Assembly: GCA_937923795.1 (NCBI GenBank)
Contig: CALDWI010000049.1
Coordinates: forward strand, 1 to 63,123
Origin: an uncultured Collinsella sp.
GTDB taxonomy: Bacteria > Actinomycetota > Coriobacteriia > Coriobacteriales > Coriobacteriaceae
Reading direction: 5' to 3'
DNA: 63,123 nt
In this document: piece after piece, positions 25,752 to 33,813 of the stretch
Layout: every line of letters begins with the position of its first letter
Position numbering within the stretch: the first letter of the stretch is position 1
Translations under genes and position numbers: made by a program
The notes under the pieces: generated by a model
What the model saw: the letters and a program-made list of their open reading frames with translations, nothing else
Told to the model about the DNA's origin: nothing
The model's database searches: none

Positions 25752-26222
25752 CTAGCGTGCGATCTTGGCGATGGTGTAGACGCGAGTCTTGCCGGAAGGC
25801 GTAACGACCTCGACGGAATCACCCTCGCCGTGACCGATGATGGCGTGACCGACCGGAGACTCGTTGGAGATCTTGTGCTCGAGCGAGTTGGTCTCGGTGG
25901 TACCAACGAGCGTGACTTCCATGACCTCGCCGTTGGGATCAATCAGCGAAACGGTGGAACCGATGGAGACGGTCAGATCGCCCGTGGTGGCAGCAACCTG
26001 AGCGTTGGCAAGAATGGCCTGGATCTCGGCGATACGAGCAGCATTCTGGGCCTGCTTGTCCTTGGCGGCATCGTACTCGGAGTTCTCCGAAAGGTCGCCG
26101 AACGCGCGGGCTTCCTTGATGTCCTCGACGATCTCCTTGGCGTAATCGCCCTCACGCCAGGCGAGCTCCTCGACGAGCTTCTGGCGGCCCTCAGCGGTCA
26201 GTACGATCTGGCTTGCGTCCAT
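25752..26222 (-). CDS. greA: Transcription elongation factor GreA
   Basis: A 156-residue protein with the N-terminal coiled coil (about 1-75) and C-terminal FKBP-like domain. The tip carries acidic residues (REGDYAKEIVEDIKEAR ... GDLSENSEYD), the conserved segment that stimulates RNA cleavage in backtracked RNA polymerase. SNESPVGHAIIGH is the family C-terminal signature. The start at 26222 (MDASQIVLTAEG) fits the family; the upstream in-frame codon adds ten unconserved residues. Confidence 0.95.
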   Translation of the reverse strand: MDASQIVLTAEGRQKLVEELAWREGDYAKEIVEDIKEARAFGDLSENSEYDAAKDKQAQNAARIAEIQAILANAQVAATTGDLTVSIGSTVSLIDPNGEVMEVTLVGTTETNSLEHKISNESPVGHAIIGHGEGDSVEVVTPSGKTRVYTIAKIAR

Positions 26223-26273
26223 ACGGATATCTCCCCAACTCTGATCAAACAATCAACTGTCAACAAAACGAAA

Positions 26274-26305
26274 AAGACCGGCTAGCCTGCGGGCAAGCCG
26301 GTCAG
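26274..26305 (-). terminator. Terminator after tatA
   Basis: GACCGGCT/AGCCGGTC with an 11-nt loop, then TTTTTCG on the minus strand, 24 nt past the tatA stop. Confidence 0.8.
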
Positions 26306-26328
26306 GTGCTCACCCCAGAGGGATGGGA

Positions 26329-26604
26329 CTACTCTGCGTCCGCGTCGCTGTCCTCTGCCTGCTTCTTCTTGGCAGCAGCGAGCTTGGCCTCGAGCTCAGC
26401 GATCTCCTTGTCCTCCTCGGACTGCTCGACCACGACCTCCTCGGCCTGCTTGGTCTCGGCCTTATCGTCGCCCTCCATACCCTCGCGGATATTCTTGACG
26501 GTAGAGCCGAGGGACTTGCCGAGCTTCGGCAGGTTCTTGGGCCCGAAGATAATCAGGACAACGACGAGAATAATGATGAGCTCAGGAGCCCTCAGTCCAA
26601 ACAT
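26329..26604 (-). CDS. tatA: Twin-arginine translocase subunit TatA/TatE
   Basis: A 91-residue protein with one N-terminal membrane helix (about 5-22, LIIILVVVLIIF), the FGPKNLPKLGKSLG hinge and amphipathic helix, and an acidic Lys/Glu-rich tail. TatA forms the pore for folded proteins. No tatC is in this window. The start at 26604 is the only one giving the family N-terminus. A 7-bp hairpin ATACCGC/GCGGTAT at 26643-26663 lies just upstream and may be regulatory. Confidence 0.9.
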   Translation of the reverse strand: MFGLRAPELIIILVVVLIIFGPKNLPKLGKSLGSTVKNIREGMEGDDKAETKQAEEVVVEQSEEDKEIAELEAKLAAAKKKQAEDSDADAE

Positions 26605-26684
26605 GTAGACCTCCACAATACAGCGAGACAAGCTCGAATGAGTATACCGCGGGTATCGCGGTATCACAACACTAGCTAAAAAAA

Positions 26685-26705
26685 GGGACCGCAAGAAGCG
26701 GTCCC
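26685..26705 (-). terminator. Terminator after tRNA-Pro
   Basis: Perfect 8-bp stem GGGACCGC/GCGGTCCC with a 5-nt loop, then seven T residues on the minus strand, 12 nt from the tRNA. Confidence 0.88.
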
Positions 26706-26716
26706 TCCTCATGCTC

Positions 26717-26793
26717 TGGTCGGGTTGACTGGATTTGAACCAGCGACCCCTGCGTCCCGAACGCAGTGCTCTACCAAACTGAGCCACAACCCG
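26717..26793 (-). tRNA. tRNA-Pro (anticodon CGG)
   Basis: Minus-strand 77-nt cloverleaf. Anticodon stem CTGCG/CGCAG around TTCGGGA gives CGG. Acceptor CGGGTTG pairs with CAACCCG and CCA is encoded. It lies between ispE and tatA. Confidence 0.94.
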
Positions 26794-26842
26794 TTAGCTC
26801 GACTATAGTAACAAAGATTTTCGCCGCGTGCTAGAGAAATTT

Positions 26843-27739
26843 TTATTTCTTTGGCGCGTCGATTTGAACCGTGTTGGGAATAAGCTCAGTCGCGCAGGCC
26901 CACCAGCCATTTTGCTGGGCAGCATCGGCAAGCCTTTCGACCGTGGCAGCGGTGTCGCAAATGGCAAACGAGCAGGCACCCGATCCGCACACATCTACAG
27001 CAACGGTTCCGTCCTGTTTACGCAGCCAGTCGAGGACCGTTTGAATCTGCGACTCCATCTGTGCGGAAATGACACCCAGATTATTATGGATGAGTGCATA
27101 TGCCGTCTCGGCATCACCAGCACGCAAGGCAGAAGCTATCGCGCCGGGCTTGTCCGCAGGCACCGGGGCCTCGTCAAAACGTCGATAGGCTTCAATTGTC
27201 GAAACGCTCGCCTCGCGCGGCTTAACCAGCACGACGGGCGTCACGGGCAGCGCGGGGTACTCAGTTGCCAGCACGTCTCCCCCACCTACGTAGAACGCAG
27301 GACTCGCGTGCAAAAAGAACGGGACGTCAGCACCAATGCCCCGCGCAATGTCGTCGAGCGCTGGGTCGGTGCGATCAATGCCCCAGAGCTCCGCCAAGGC
27401 GACAATGACCGCGGCCGCATCCGTCGAGGGGCCGCCCAAGCCGGCGCACAATGGAATGCGCTTCTCAATCGTCACGCAGATGTTTGCCTCGCGACCATAA
27501 TGCTCGGCCATAGCAACCGCAGCCCGATACGCCGTATTCTTTTGCATGGGAAAATCTGATGCTGGAACCGTCTGGACGGTCAGCGCCTGCGCCGGCGTGA
27601 CCGTCACGGTATCGGAAAGACCGACGGCCGCCATCAGGGAATCGACCCTGTGGTAGCCGCGGTCATCGCGCTCGGTATGAACCCCCAGGTAGAGGTTAAT
27701 CTTTGCCGGCGCGGAAAGAGTCAGGGACCGATCGGTCAC
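26843..27739 (-). CDS. ispE: 4-diphosphocytidyl-2-C-methyl-D-erythritol kinase
   Basis: A 298-residue GHMP kinase that phosphorylates CDP-ME in the MEP pathway. The N-terminus SAPAKINLYLGV and the ATP motif PLCAGLGGPSTDAAA are typical. IspE is the third MEP enzyme in the window, separate from ispD-ispF. Translation starts at GTG (27739) with GAGGAG about 9 nt upstream, just after the veg stop; veg-ispE adjacency is conserved in Gram-positives. Confidence 0.94.
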   Translation of the reverse strand: MTDRSLTLSAPAKINLYLGVHTERDDRGYHRVDSLMAAVGLSDTVTVTPAQALTVQTVPASDFPMQKNTAYRAAVAMAEHYGREANICVTIEKRIPLCAGLGGPSTDAAAVIVALAELWGIDRTDPALDDIARGIGADVPFFLHASPAFYVGGGDVLATEYPALPVTPVVLVKPREASVSTIEAYRRFDEAPVPADKPGAIASALRAGDAETAYALIHNNLGVISAQMESQIQTVLDWLRKQDGTVAVDVCGSGACSFAICDTAATVERLADAAQQNGWWACATELIPNTVQIDAPKK

Positions 27740-27741
27740 CG

Positions 27742-28038
27742 TTAATGCTCCTCGAGCTGATTGCCGAGCGGGGTAAAGATATGCTCGCCGCTCTCAGGGT
27801 CGAACAGCTCGACCTGACCGGTGAGGACATCGATATACTGGTAGGACTGACGCGACTTGCGGCCGCGGCGCTCGTCAACCTCGACGATAAAGACGGCGGG
27901 GTGGACGCTCTTGATGGTGCCCATGCGCTCGACGACGCGGGTGCGGCCCATGTTGGCCTTAACCTTGACGCGATCGCCCACCATATCGGTCAGCTTCTCG
28001 TGGATGTCGTCGACGTGATTGACTTCCATCTCTTCCAT
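27742..28038 (-). CDS. veg: Veg family protein
   Basis: A 98-residue small protein related to Bacillus Veg (DUF1021), a single SH3-like domain linked there to biofilm formation. The conserved core includes VGDRVKVKANMGRTRVVERMGTI. The start at 28038 is chosen for GGAGG 8 nt upstream; a longer form would add eight residues. It directly precedes ispE, as in many Firmicutes. Confidence 0.85.
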   Translation of the reverse strand: MEEMEVNHVDDIHEKLTDMVGDRVKVKANMGRTRVVERMGTIKSVHPAVFIVEVDERRGRKSRQSYQYIDVLTGQVELFDPESGEHIFTPLGNQLEEH

Positions 28039-28143
28039 GAACAGGGCCTCCAGAAGGTGCAATTCAAAAAGGGGATAATACCCCTAAGATAGACAAAACT
28101 CTAATACTATAGCACCCTGCTGCCGCCATACGCAAGTAGCTAA

Positions 28144-28168
28144 AAAAGCCCGGTCCCAAATTGACTAC
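28144..28168 (-). repeat. GTAGTCAATTTGGGA repeat, copy 1 (after dtd stop)
   Basis: On the minus strand the dtd TAA is followed at once by GTAGTCAATTTGGGACC, then GGGCTTTTTT. The same 26-nt block, with two or three differences, occurs at 61788-61813. Confidence 0.75.
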
Positions 28169-28615
28169 TTACAGACTATCGGTGTCCAAGACGATGGTGA
28201 ATGGGCCGTCGTTGACCAAGTCGACTTTCATATCGGCGCCGAAGATGCCATGTGCTACGTGTTCGACATCTTGACGAACAAGCGTCAGGAAGTACTCGTA
28301 GAGCTCGTTGGCGACATCGGGGGCGCCGGCATCCGTAAACGATGGGCGGCGACCGTGGCGGCAGTCGGCGAACAGCGTGAACTGCGACACCACGAGCACC
28401 TCGCCGTCGACATCGGCAAGCGCCAAGTTGGTCTTGCCGTTCTCGTCCTCGTTAATGCGCAAGCCCCGGAGCTTGCCCCACAGCTTGTCGGCCTCGGCAC
28501 GCGTATCGCCATGGCCCACACCCAGCAGCACCAGGTAGCCGCGTCCAATGCGGCCCACGCACTCGCCGTCGACCGTCACGCCGGCGTTGAGCACGCGCTG
28601 CACCACCGCACGCAC
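28169..28615 (-). CDS. dtd: D-aminoacyl-tRNA deacylase
   Basis: A 148-residue enzyme that removes D-amino acids from mischarged tRNA. It begins MRAVVQRV with GTG as start, and contains SQFTLFADCRHGRRPSF, the active-site region, while the C-terminal cross-subunit motif appears as NDGPFT. It follows the rdgB stop by 3 nt and is probably co-transcribed with rdgB. Confidence 0.94.
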   Translation of the reverse strand: MRAVVQRVLNAGVTVDGECVGRIGRGYLVLLGVGHGDTRAEADKLWGKLRGLRINEDENGKTNLALADVDGEVLVVSQFTLFADCRHGRRPSFTDAGAPDVANELYEYFLTLVRQDVEHVAHGIFGADMKVDLVNDGPFTIVLDTDSL

Positions 28616-28618
28616 GGT

Positions 28619-29260
28619 CTACTCCTCGCCCGTCAGCTTGGCGGACAGATGCTCGAGCGCGTGGAAACGATGGCTGATGGCGTTCTTCTCGTCAGCCGTC
28701 AGCTCGGCCATGGTCTTGCCCGGCGTGTCGACCGGCAGGAACAGCGGGTCGTAGCCAAAGCCGTGATCGCCGCGGCCCTCGTGTGCGATAGTGCCCTCGC
28801 AGGCGCCCTCACCATAGGTGACCAAACCGTCCGTGTCGATGAGCGCAACGACGCTCATAAAGCGCGCGGTGCGATCCTCGTCGGCCACGCCTTCCAGGTT
28901 AACGAGCAGCTTGGCGTTGTTGGCGGCATCGTCGCCGTGCACGCCCGCATAGCGCGCGCTATACACGCCCGGCTCGCCGTCCAGGGCATCAACGACCAAG
29001 CCCGAATCGTCGGCAATGGCCATGAGCCCCGTCTCTTCGACCGCGGCTTGGGCCTTGATGATGGCGTTCTCCAAAAACGTCGTGCCGTTTTCCTCGGGAT
29101 CCTCAAAGTCGCCCAGCTGGCCGAGCGCTACAAAGCGCACCTCGGGCATAACCTTGCCCAAAATGGCCTCGATCTCAGTGAGCTTATGGGCGTTGCCCGT
29201 TGCCACGACGATGGTCGCCGCCGGGTCGAGGGTGTCGATGTCGATCTTCTCAAGTGCCAT
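28619..29260 (-). CDS. rdgB: XTP/dITP diphosphatase (RdgB/HAM1)
   Basis: A 213-residue house-cleaning nucleotidase that hydrolyses dITP, XTP and ITP. VVATGNAHKLTEIEAIL is the N-terminal nucleotide motif, ADDSGLVVDALDGEPGVYSAR the catalytic segment, and FGYDPLFLP and SHR near the end complete the family pattern. It lies between rph and dtd, an order also seen in other Gram-positives. Confidence 0.95.
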   Translation of the reverse strand: MALEKIDIDTLDPAATIVVATGNAHKLTEIEAILGKVMPEVRFVALGQLGDFEDPEENGTTFLENAIIKAQAAVEETGLMAIADDSGLVVDALDGEPGVYSARYAGVHGDDAANNAKLLVNLEGVADEDRTARFMSVVALIDTDGLVTYGEGACEGTIAHEGRGDHGFGYDPLFLPVDTPGKTMAELTADEKNAISHRFHALEHLSAKLTGEE

Positions 29261-29368
29261 GAGTGGTCTCCTTGTCTCTATAGCAATGCCGCGCCGAGGG
29301 CGACGAGGGCCTCTGCCTCTCCCCTCTCAATCAACGGCTGTCTTGTGCCTAGACGTCTCCGCAGATAA

Positions 29369-29405
29369 AACCTACCAAATTAAACCTGTCCCTTTTTGGT
29401 AGGTT
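29369..29405 (-). repeat. Stop-codon hairpin with GGGACAGG loop (copy 2)
   Basis: Eleven-bp perfect stem AACCTACCAAA/TTTGGTAGGTT overlapping the rph TAA. On the minus strand the loop reads AAGGGACAGGTTTAA, and the hairpin is followed by TTATCTGCGGAGACGT, nearly the same tail as the copy at 55555-55587. Confidence 0.85.
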
Positions 29406-30129
29406 AGGCGAGGGCTTGGCGCTGAAGCTCGATGAGCTCGGCGATACCTTTGTCGCCCAGGTCGAGCAGGGCGTTGAGGCGCTTACGGTCGAAGGGCGCC
29501 TGCTCGCCGGTGCCCTGGAGCTCGATCATCTCACCGGTGTCGGTGGCGACGAGGTTCATGTCGACCTCGGCATGGCTGTCCTCGGAATAATCCAAGTCGA
29601 GCAGAGTGTTGCCGTCGACAACGCCCATGGAGATGGCAGCCACCTGGCCGATAAGCGGGATGCGCTCGATCTTGCCCGCCTCGACCCACATGGCGAGGGC
29701 GTCGTGCAGCGCCACCCAGGCGCCGGTGATGCTCGCTGTACGCGTGCCGCCATCGGCCTGAATCACATCGCAGTCGACGGTGACGGTGTACTCGCCGAGC
29801 GCCTTCATGTTGACGACGGTACGCAGGCTGCGGCCAATGAGGCGCTCGATCTCCATGGAGCGGCCCTTGCGGTTGGCGTGCTCGCGCTTGCAGCGCTTGC
29901 CGGTCGACGCCGGCAGCATGGCGTATTCCGCGGTCACCCAGCCGACCTTAGCTCCCTTTCGCCAGCCCGGCACGCCCTCCTCGATAGTGGCGGCGCACAG
30001 CACGCGCGTGTCACCGAACTCGGCCAGACACGAGCCGTGAGCGTGCTTCATGACGCCACGGGTGAGCTTAACGGGGCGCAACTCGTTGGCGGCGCGACCG
30101 TTGGCGCGGTTGACCTGCATGTACTCCAT
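29404..30129 (-). CDS. rph: Ribonuclease PH
   Basis: A 241-residue phosphorolytic 3'-5' exoribonuclease that trims tRNA 3' ends. Typical segments are GSCLAEFGDTRVLCAATIEE near residue 30, RKGRSMEIERLIGRSLR, and QADGGTRTASITGAW. The length fits the family. It begins 54 nt after the murI stop. A second in-frame ATG lies three codons downstream. The hairpin at its stop may act as terminator. Confidence 0.96.
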   Translation of the reverse strand: MEYMQVNRANGRAANELRPVKLTRGVMKHAHGSCLAEFGDTRVLCAATIEEGVPGWRKGAKVGWVTAEYAMLPASTGKRCKREHANRKGRSMEIERLIGRSLRTVVNMKALGEYTVTVDCDVIQADGGTRTASITGAWVALHDALAMWVEAGKIERIPLIGQVAAISMGVVDGNTLLDLDYSEDSHAEVDMNLVATDTGEMIELQGTGEQAPFDRKRLNALLDLGDKGIAELIELQRQALA

Positions 30130-30183
30130 AGAAATTTCCTTTCGGCAAAAGATGTGGCGAAGGCTCTGGCAGCTGCCTTACAT

Positions 30184-31068
30184 CTATTTCAGCTCATCGA
30201 TATCGATATGTTCGATGCTCTTGAGCGGCTGACCAAAGATAAAGCTGCCCGCCACCGCAAACTCGGCAATGTTATCGGCCGTCGTGGCAAAACGATGCTG
30301 CGGCTCGGCGGCGTCGCCCGCCAGCTGCTCGCGGCGCGTGAGGATATCGGTCAGCTCGCGCGTGGTCTCCTCGGCGGAACTCACGACGCGCACCCCAGGC
30401 CCCAGCGCATGGCGGATAGGTCCCACCAACAGCGGAAAATGCGTACAGCCGAGCACCACGGTATCGATGCCGTGGTCGCGCAGCGGCTCAACCGTGGCAC
30501 CCACCAGCGCACGCACGGCAGGCGTATCGAAGATGTCCTCGTTCTCAAGCCACTGTTCCTGCAGATGTGCACCCGAGGCGAGCTCGTGTTCGACAACCTC
30601 GACAAAGCTCGAGGCAGGACAGCCGTATACATCGACGCCGGCATCCAGGTCCTGAATGGCGCGCGTGTAGGCGCCCGAGCGAATAGTGAGGTTGGTAGCG
30701 AGCACGCCCACGCGACGCGTACGCGTGCTGTTGATTGCTGCACGGGCACCCGGCGCGATCACGCCGATCACGGGAACGTCGAGCACCTGCTGGGCCAGAC
30801 GCAAGGCCGCAGCGGTCGCCGTGTTGCAGGCGATGACCATAATCTTGACGTCGTGCTTCGAAAGCCAACGACCCGCCTGCAGCGCAAACGAGCACACTTC
30901 ATCCTCGGTGCGCGTGCCGTAGGGGCAGCGCTTGGTGTCGCCAAAGTAGTAGACGGACTCGTGCGGCAGCGCCGTCGCAATCGCGCGCGCAACCGTCAGA
31001 CCGCCCAACCCAGAATCGAACACGCCAATCGGGCGCGTGTCACCTGCCGAATTCTCGATATCGGACAT
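30184..31068 (-). CDS. murI: Glutamate racemase
   Basis: A 294-residue racemase producing D-glutamate for peptidoglycan. IGVFDSGLGGLTV is the N-terminal substrate loop; the two catalytic cysteines are in ACNTATAA and GCTHFPLL. It is followed by rph, dtd and rdgB in the same direction, and preceded by a HAD phosphatase gene and murE. Confidence 0.95.
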   Translation of the reverse strand: MSDIENSAGDTRPIGVFDSGLGGLTVARAIATALPHESVYYFGDTKRCPYGTRTEDEVCSFALQAGRWLSKHDVKIMVIACNTATAAALRLAQQVLDVPVIGVIAPGARAAINSTRTRRVGVLATNLTIRSGAYTRAIQDLDAGVDVYGCPASSFVEVVEHELASGAHLQEQWLENEDIFDTPAVRALVGATVEPLRDHGIDTVVLGCTHFPLLVGPIRHALGPGVRVVSSAEETTRELTDILTRREQLAGDAAEPQHRFATTADNIAEFAVAGSFIFGQPLKSIEHIDIDELK

Positions 31069-31119
31069 TACCTCACCAGTCTCTCTCGAAAAGACATGTC
31101 CAAGTGCGGCGGCGCCGCG

Positions 31120-32031
31120 CTACGAACGCGCCGCGACCAGCAGCTCTGCCGTCGCCGCCCAACCGTCGACAATTTTGCCGCGCGTAACGAAAGCGTTCTC
31201 GCAAGCAGCCAGGAACTCGGGCGCGCCGGCGCTCGTCAGGCCATTCTCGACCAGGCAGAACGTGCCCACGTGATCGGCCATGTAGAAGTCGGACTCGGAA
31301 TCGCCGAGCGCCAACGTCTCCTCGCGCTCGATCCCCAGGTGCTCGCAGAAGCGCGCAATGGCGACGCCTTTGTTGAGGCCCGCGGGGTTGATGTTGAAGG
31401 CGCGACCGTCCTCGACGCGATCGAGCTCGAGCGTCGTCGGCTTGGACAGATGAGTCAGATGGCCGTTGCAAGCCCAGATCAGACCGCAGCCGGCCTCGTC
31501 CAGGATGGCCTGGACCTCATCGTCGGGCACATTGCCGCGCATGCCGACGGTGACCTCACGGTATTTGTAGCCGGTCGACATGTCGTTGTGGTACTCGATC
31601 TTGTGCGGCCAGCGGGCAAGGATCTTCTCGCACACGCCGGTCTGCTCGATCACCTGGTGCGGCGTGAGGCCGCAGGCGGGGTCGTAAGGCATGTCACCGG
31701 TCAGATACTCCCAATCGTTGGCTTTGAGGTCGTACATAACCAGACCGCCCATCTCACCAATGTAGGAGTTGAGGCCGAGCACGCGCGCGTCCTCGTGGAT
31801 CATGGTACGGTTGCGGCCCGAGGTGGGAACCACCTGAATACCAGCGCGAGCGAGCGCCACGACGGCCTCGACGAGTTTGGTCGAGGGGTTGCCGTCGTTG
31901 TCGCGCAGCACGCACGAGCCGGGTGCGAGCATCGTGGCATCCAGGTCGGTAAAGACGTACTTGACCTTGGCCAAACGCTCGCGCATCTCGCCCGAAAGCT
32001 CGGCAACGGTCGGCAGGGTGTTGTGGGACAT
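31120..32031 (-). CDS. HAD-superfamily (Cof-type) phosphatase
   Basis: A 303-residue HAD hydrolase of the Cof/IIB type. Motif I is DLDATML with nucleophile Asp and acid/base Asp; motif II is the TSGRN segment; a large C2 cap follows; motif IV is GDSESDFYMAD. Members dephosphorylate sugar phosphates or other metabolites; the substrate is not predictable. The start at 32031 has GGAG 5 nt upstream. It sits between murE and murI, though no cell-wall role can be assigned from sequence. Confidence 0.85.
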   Translation of the reverse strand: MSHNTLPTVAELSGEMRERLAKVKYVFTDLDATMLAPGSCVLRDNDGNPSTKLVEAVVALARAGIQVVPTSGRNRTMIHEDARVLGLNSYIGEMGGLVMYDLKANDWEYLTGDMPYDPACGLTPHQVIEQTGVCEKILARWPHKIEYHNDMSTGYKYREVTVGMRGNVPDDEVQAILDEAGCGLIWACNGHLTHLSKPTTLELDRVEDGRAFNINPAGLNKGVAIARFCEHLGIEREETLALGDSESDFYMADHVGTFCLVENGLTSAGAPEFLAACENAFVTRGKIVDGWAATAELLVAARS

Positions 32032-32138
32032 GGTTACTCCGTTTACGTAGAAGGGTTTGGACTTGGACGGCATGTTTTGATTGAGGGAACACGCTTATGG
32101 CGACAGCGCACTCAGGGCGCCGCCGCCATCATGGTTCA

Positions 32139-33701
32139 TTAGTCAAACTGGGTAACATCGATTAGGCGATTGGCCAGCGAAAGGTCGCTCTCGACGGGCA
32201 CGAACTCGTCGCCCACGTGCATGAGCTCCTCGTCACCCTTTGCCAGCAGCAAGACAATGGTGGGAGCATCGGGGTTGACGTACTCCTCGCGCGCCGCCTT
32301 GAACGCCGCATGCACGGCGGCTTCGCGGTCGAGGATGATCTTGTTCGGCGTATCGTCGGGAACATGCTCGGCAAGCTCGCGACAGACCTTCATCGGGTCT
32401 TCGTGAGCTGGATCCTCGTTCGTAAAGATCATCAGGTCGGAATACGGTGCGGCCTCGCGTGGCAATTGCTCGCGGCGCTCCTGCGCCTTGCCGCCGGCGG
32501 CGCCAAACAGCGCAATGACGGGGCTAGCGGGAAACGCGCGCTTGACCGACGAGAAAAGCGAACGGAACGAAAGCTGGTTGTGCGCATAGTCAACGACGCA
32601 GATCACGCGGCCGTCCTTCGACTCCACGACCTCCATGCGGCCCGGCACACGCAGTTTGGAGAGGCCCTTCTTGATAGCCTCGATACCGATGCCGATCTCG
32701 CGCGCAGCGGCGATAGCGACCAGCGCGTTTTCCACGTTAAAGTCGCCCGCGATACCCAGCAGGACCTTCTCCCCCGCCTCGGGCTCGTCGGCGCTCATGC
32801 CGTGCAAGTTGAACTCGATGTTAAAGCCGAGCATGCGGACATCGCTCGCCCACAGGCTTGCCTCGGGATGCTCGACGCCAACGGTCACCAAGCGCTCGGC
32901 CGTCGACGCTGCCTCTAGCACACGGTCAACCTCATCGGTGCCCAGATTCACCACGGCGGTCTTTGCCTGGTCAAAGATCCTAAGCTTGCTCTCAAAATAA
33001 TCCTCAAACGTGGGGTGTTCGATCGGCGAGATGTGGTCGCGGCCGATGTTGAGGAAGCACGCCACGTCAAACGGCAGATTCTCGACGCGTTGGTACTTGA
33101 GCGCCTGGCTCGAGACCTCCATGACCATGGACTGGCGACCGGACGTGCGGCAGTTGGCGATATGGCGCCAAACCTCGGGGGCCTCGGGCGTGGTGTTGGT
33201 GCTCTCGTAGCACTCGATACCATCGTCGGTACTCACCGAGCCGATCATGCCGCAGGACTCGCCCGCCGCCTTGATGATGGACTGGAGCATAAAAGCGGCC
33301 GTGGTCTTTCCCTTGGTGCCGGTGATGCCCACGATCTTGACGTCGTGGTCAGGACGGTCGTAGACCTCCGGCGGCAACAGGGCCATGGCCGTGCGAACAC
33401 TATCAACAACCAGCATCGCAGCACCGCTCTCCTGCGCCAGCGGCTCCAGAGACTCGACCAGCGACTCCTCGCACACAAATGCGACGGCGCCCGCATCGAG
33501 CGCCATGCTCAAAAACGCGGGCTTAAAGGCAGCACCTTTGCAAAAGAATACGTCACCTGCCGAGACCGCGCGCGAATCAAACGAGCAGCCGGTCACGGCA
33601 CGCTCGTCAACCTGCTCCGATGCGCGCAGCTCGCCGCACACACCGAGAAGCTTGGCAAGCGTATCGACCGTGGTCACGGTCGCGGAATCCGAATGGTGCA
33701 T
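32139..33701 (-). CDS. murE: UDP-MurNAc-tripeptide synthetase MurE (non-DAP type)
   Basis: A 520-residue Mur ligase that adds the third amino acid to UDP-MurNAc-Ala-Glu. The ATP loop is GITGTKGKTT, and substrate segments ESTNTTPEAPEVW and MEVSSQAL are present. Where meso-DAP enzymes read DNPR, this protein has E429-D430-P431-A432 within NEDPAHEDP. The Arg-to-Ala change resembles lysine-adding MurE of Staphylococcus, so lysine or ornithine is likelier than DAP (inference). No dcw cluster surrounds it. Confidence 0.9.
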   Translation of the reverse strand: MHHSDSATVTTVDTLAKLLGVCGELRASEQVDERAVTGCSFDSRAVSAGDVFFCKGAAFKPAFLSMALDAGAVAFVCEESLVESLEPLAQESGAAMLVVDSVRTAMALLPPEVYDRPDHDVKIVGITGTKGKTTAAFMLQSIIKAAGESCGMIGSVSTDDGIECYESTNTTPEAPEVWRHIANCRTSGRQSMVMEVSSQALKYQRVENLPFDVACFLNIGRDHISPIEHPTFEDYFESKLRIFDQAKTAVVNLGTDEVDRVLEAASTAERLVTVGVEHPEASLWASDVRMLGFNIEFNLHGMSADEPEAGEKVLLGIAGDFNVENALVAIAAAREIGIGIEAIKKGLSKLRVPGRMEVVESKDGRVICVVDYAHNQLSFRSLFSSVKRAFPASPVIALFGAAGGKAQERREQLPREAAPYSDLMIFTNEDPAHEDPMKVCRELAEHVPDDTPNKIILDREAAVHAAFKAAREEYVNPDAPTIVLLLAKGDEELMHVGDEFVPVESDLSLANRLIDVTQFD

Positions 33702-33813
33702 CTTTCACCTTTCTCAGCCATTTGGCAGGGACGGTTTTCATAGTAACTGAAACGTGCTCGCGCAAAAACGGCTCCCGGAGGAGCCGTTACGCGCAGGCAT
33801 TCGTAAGCCGAGA

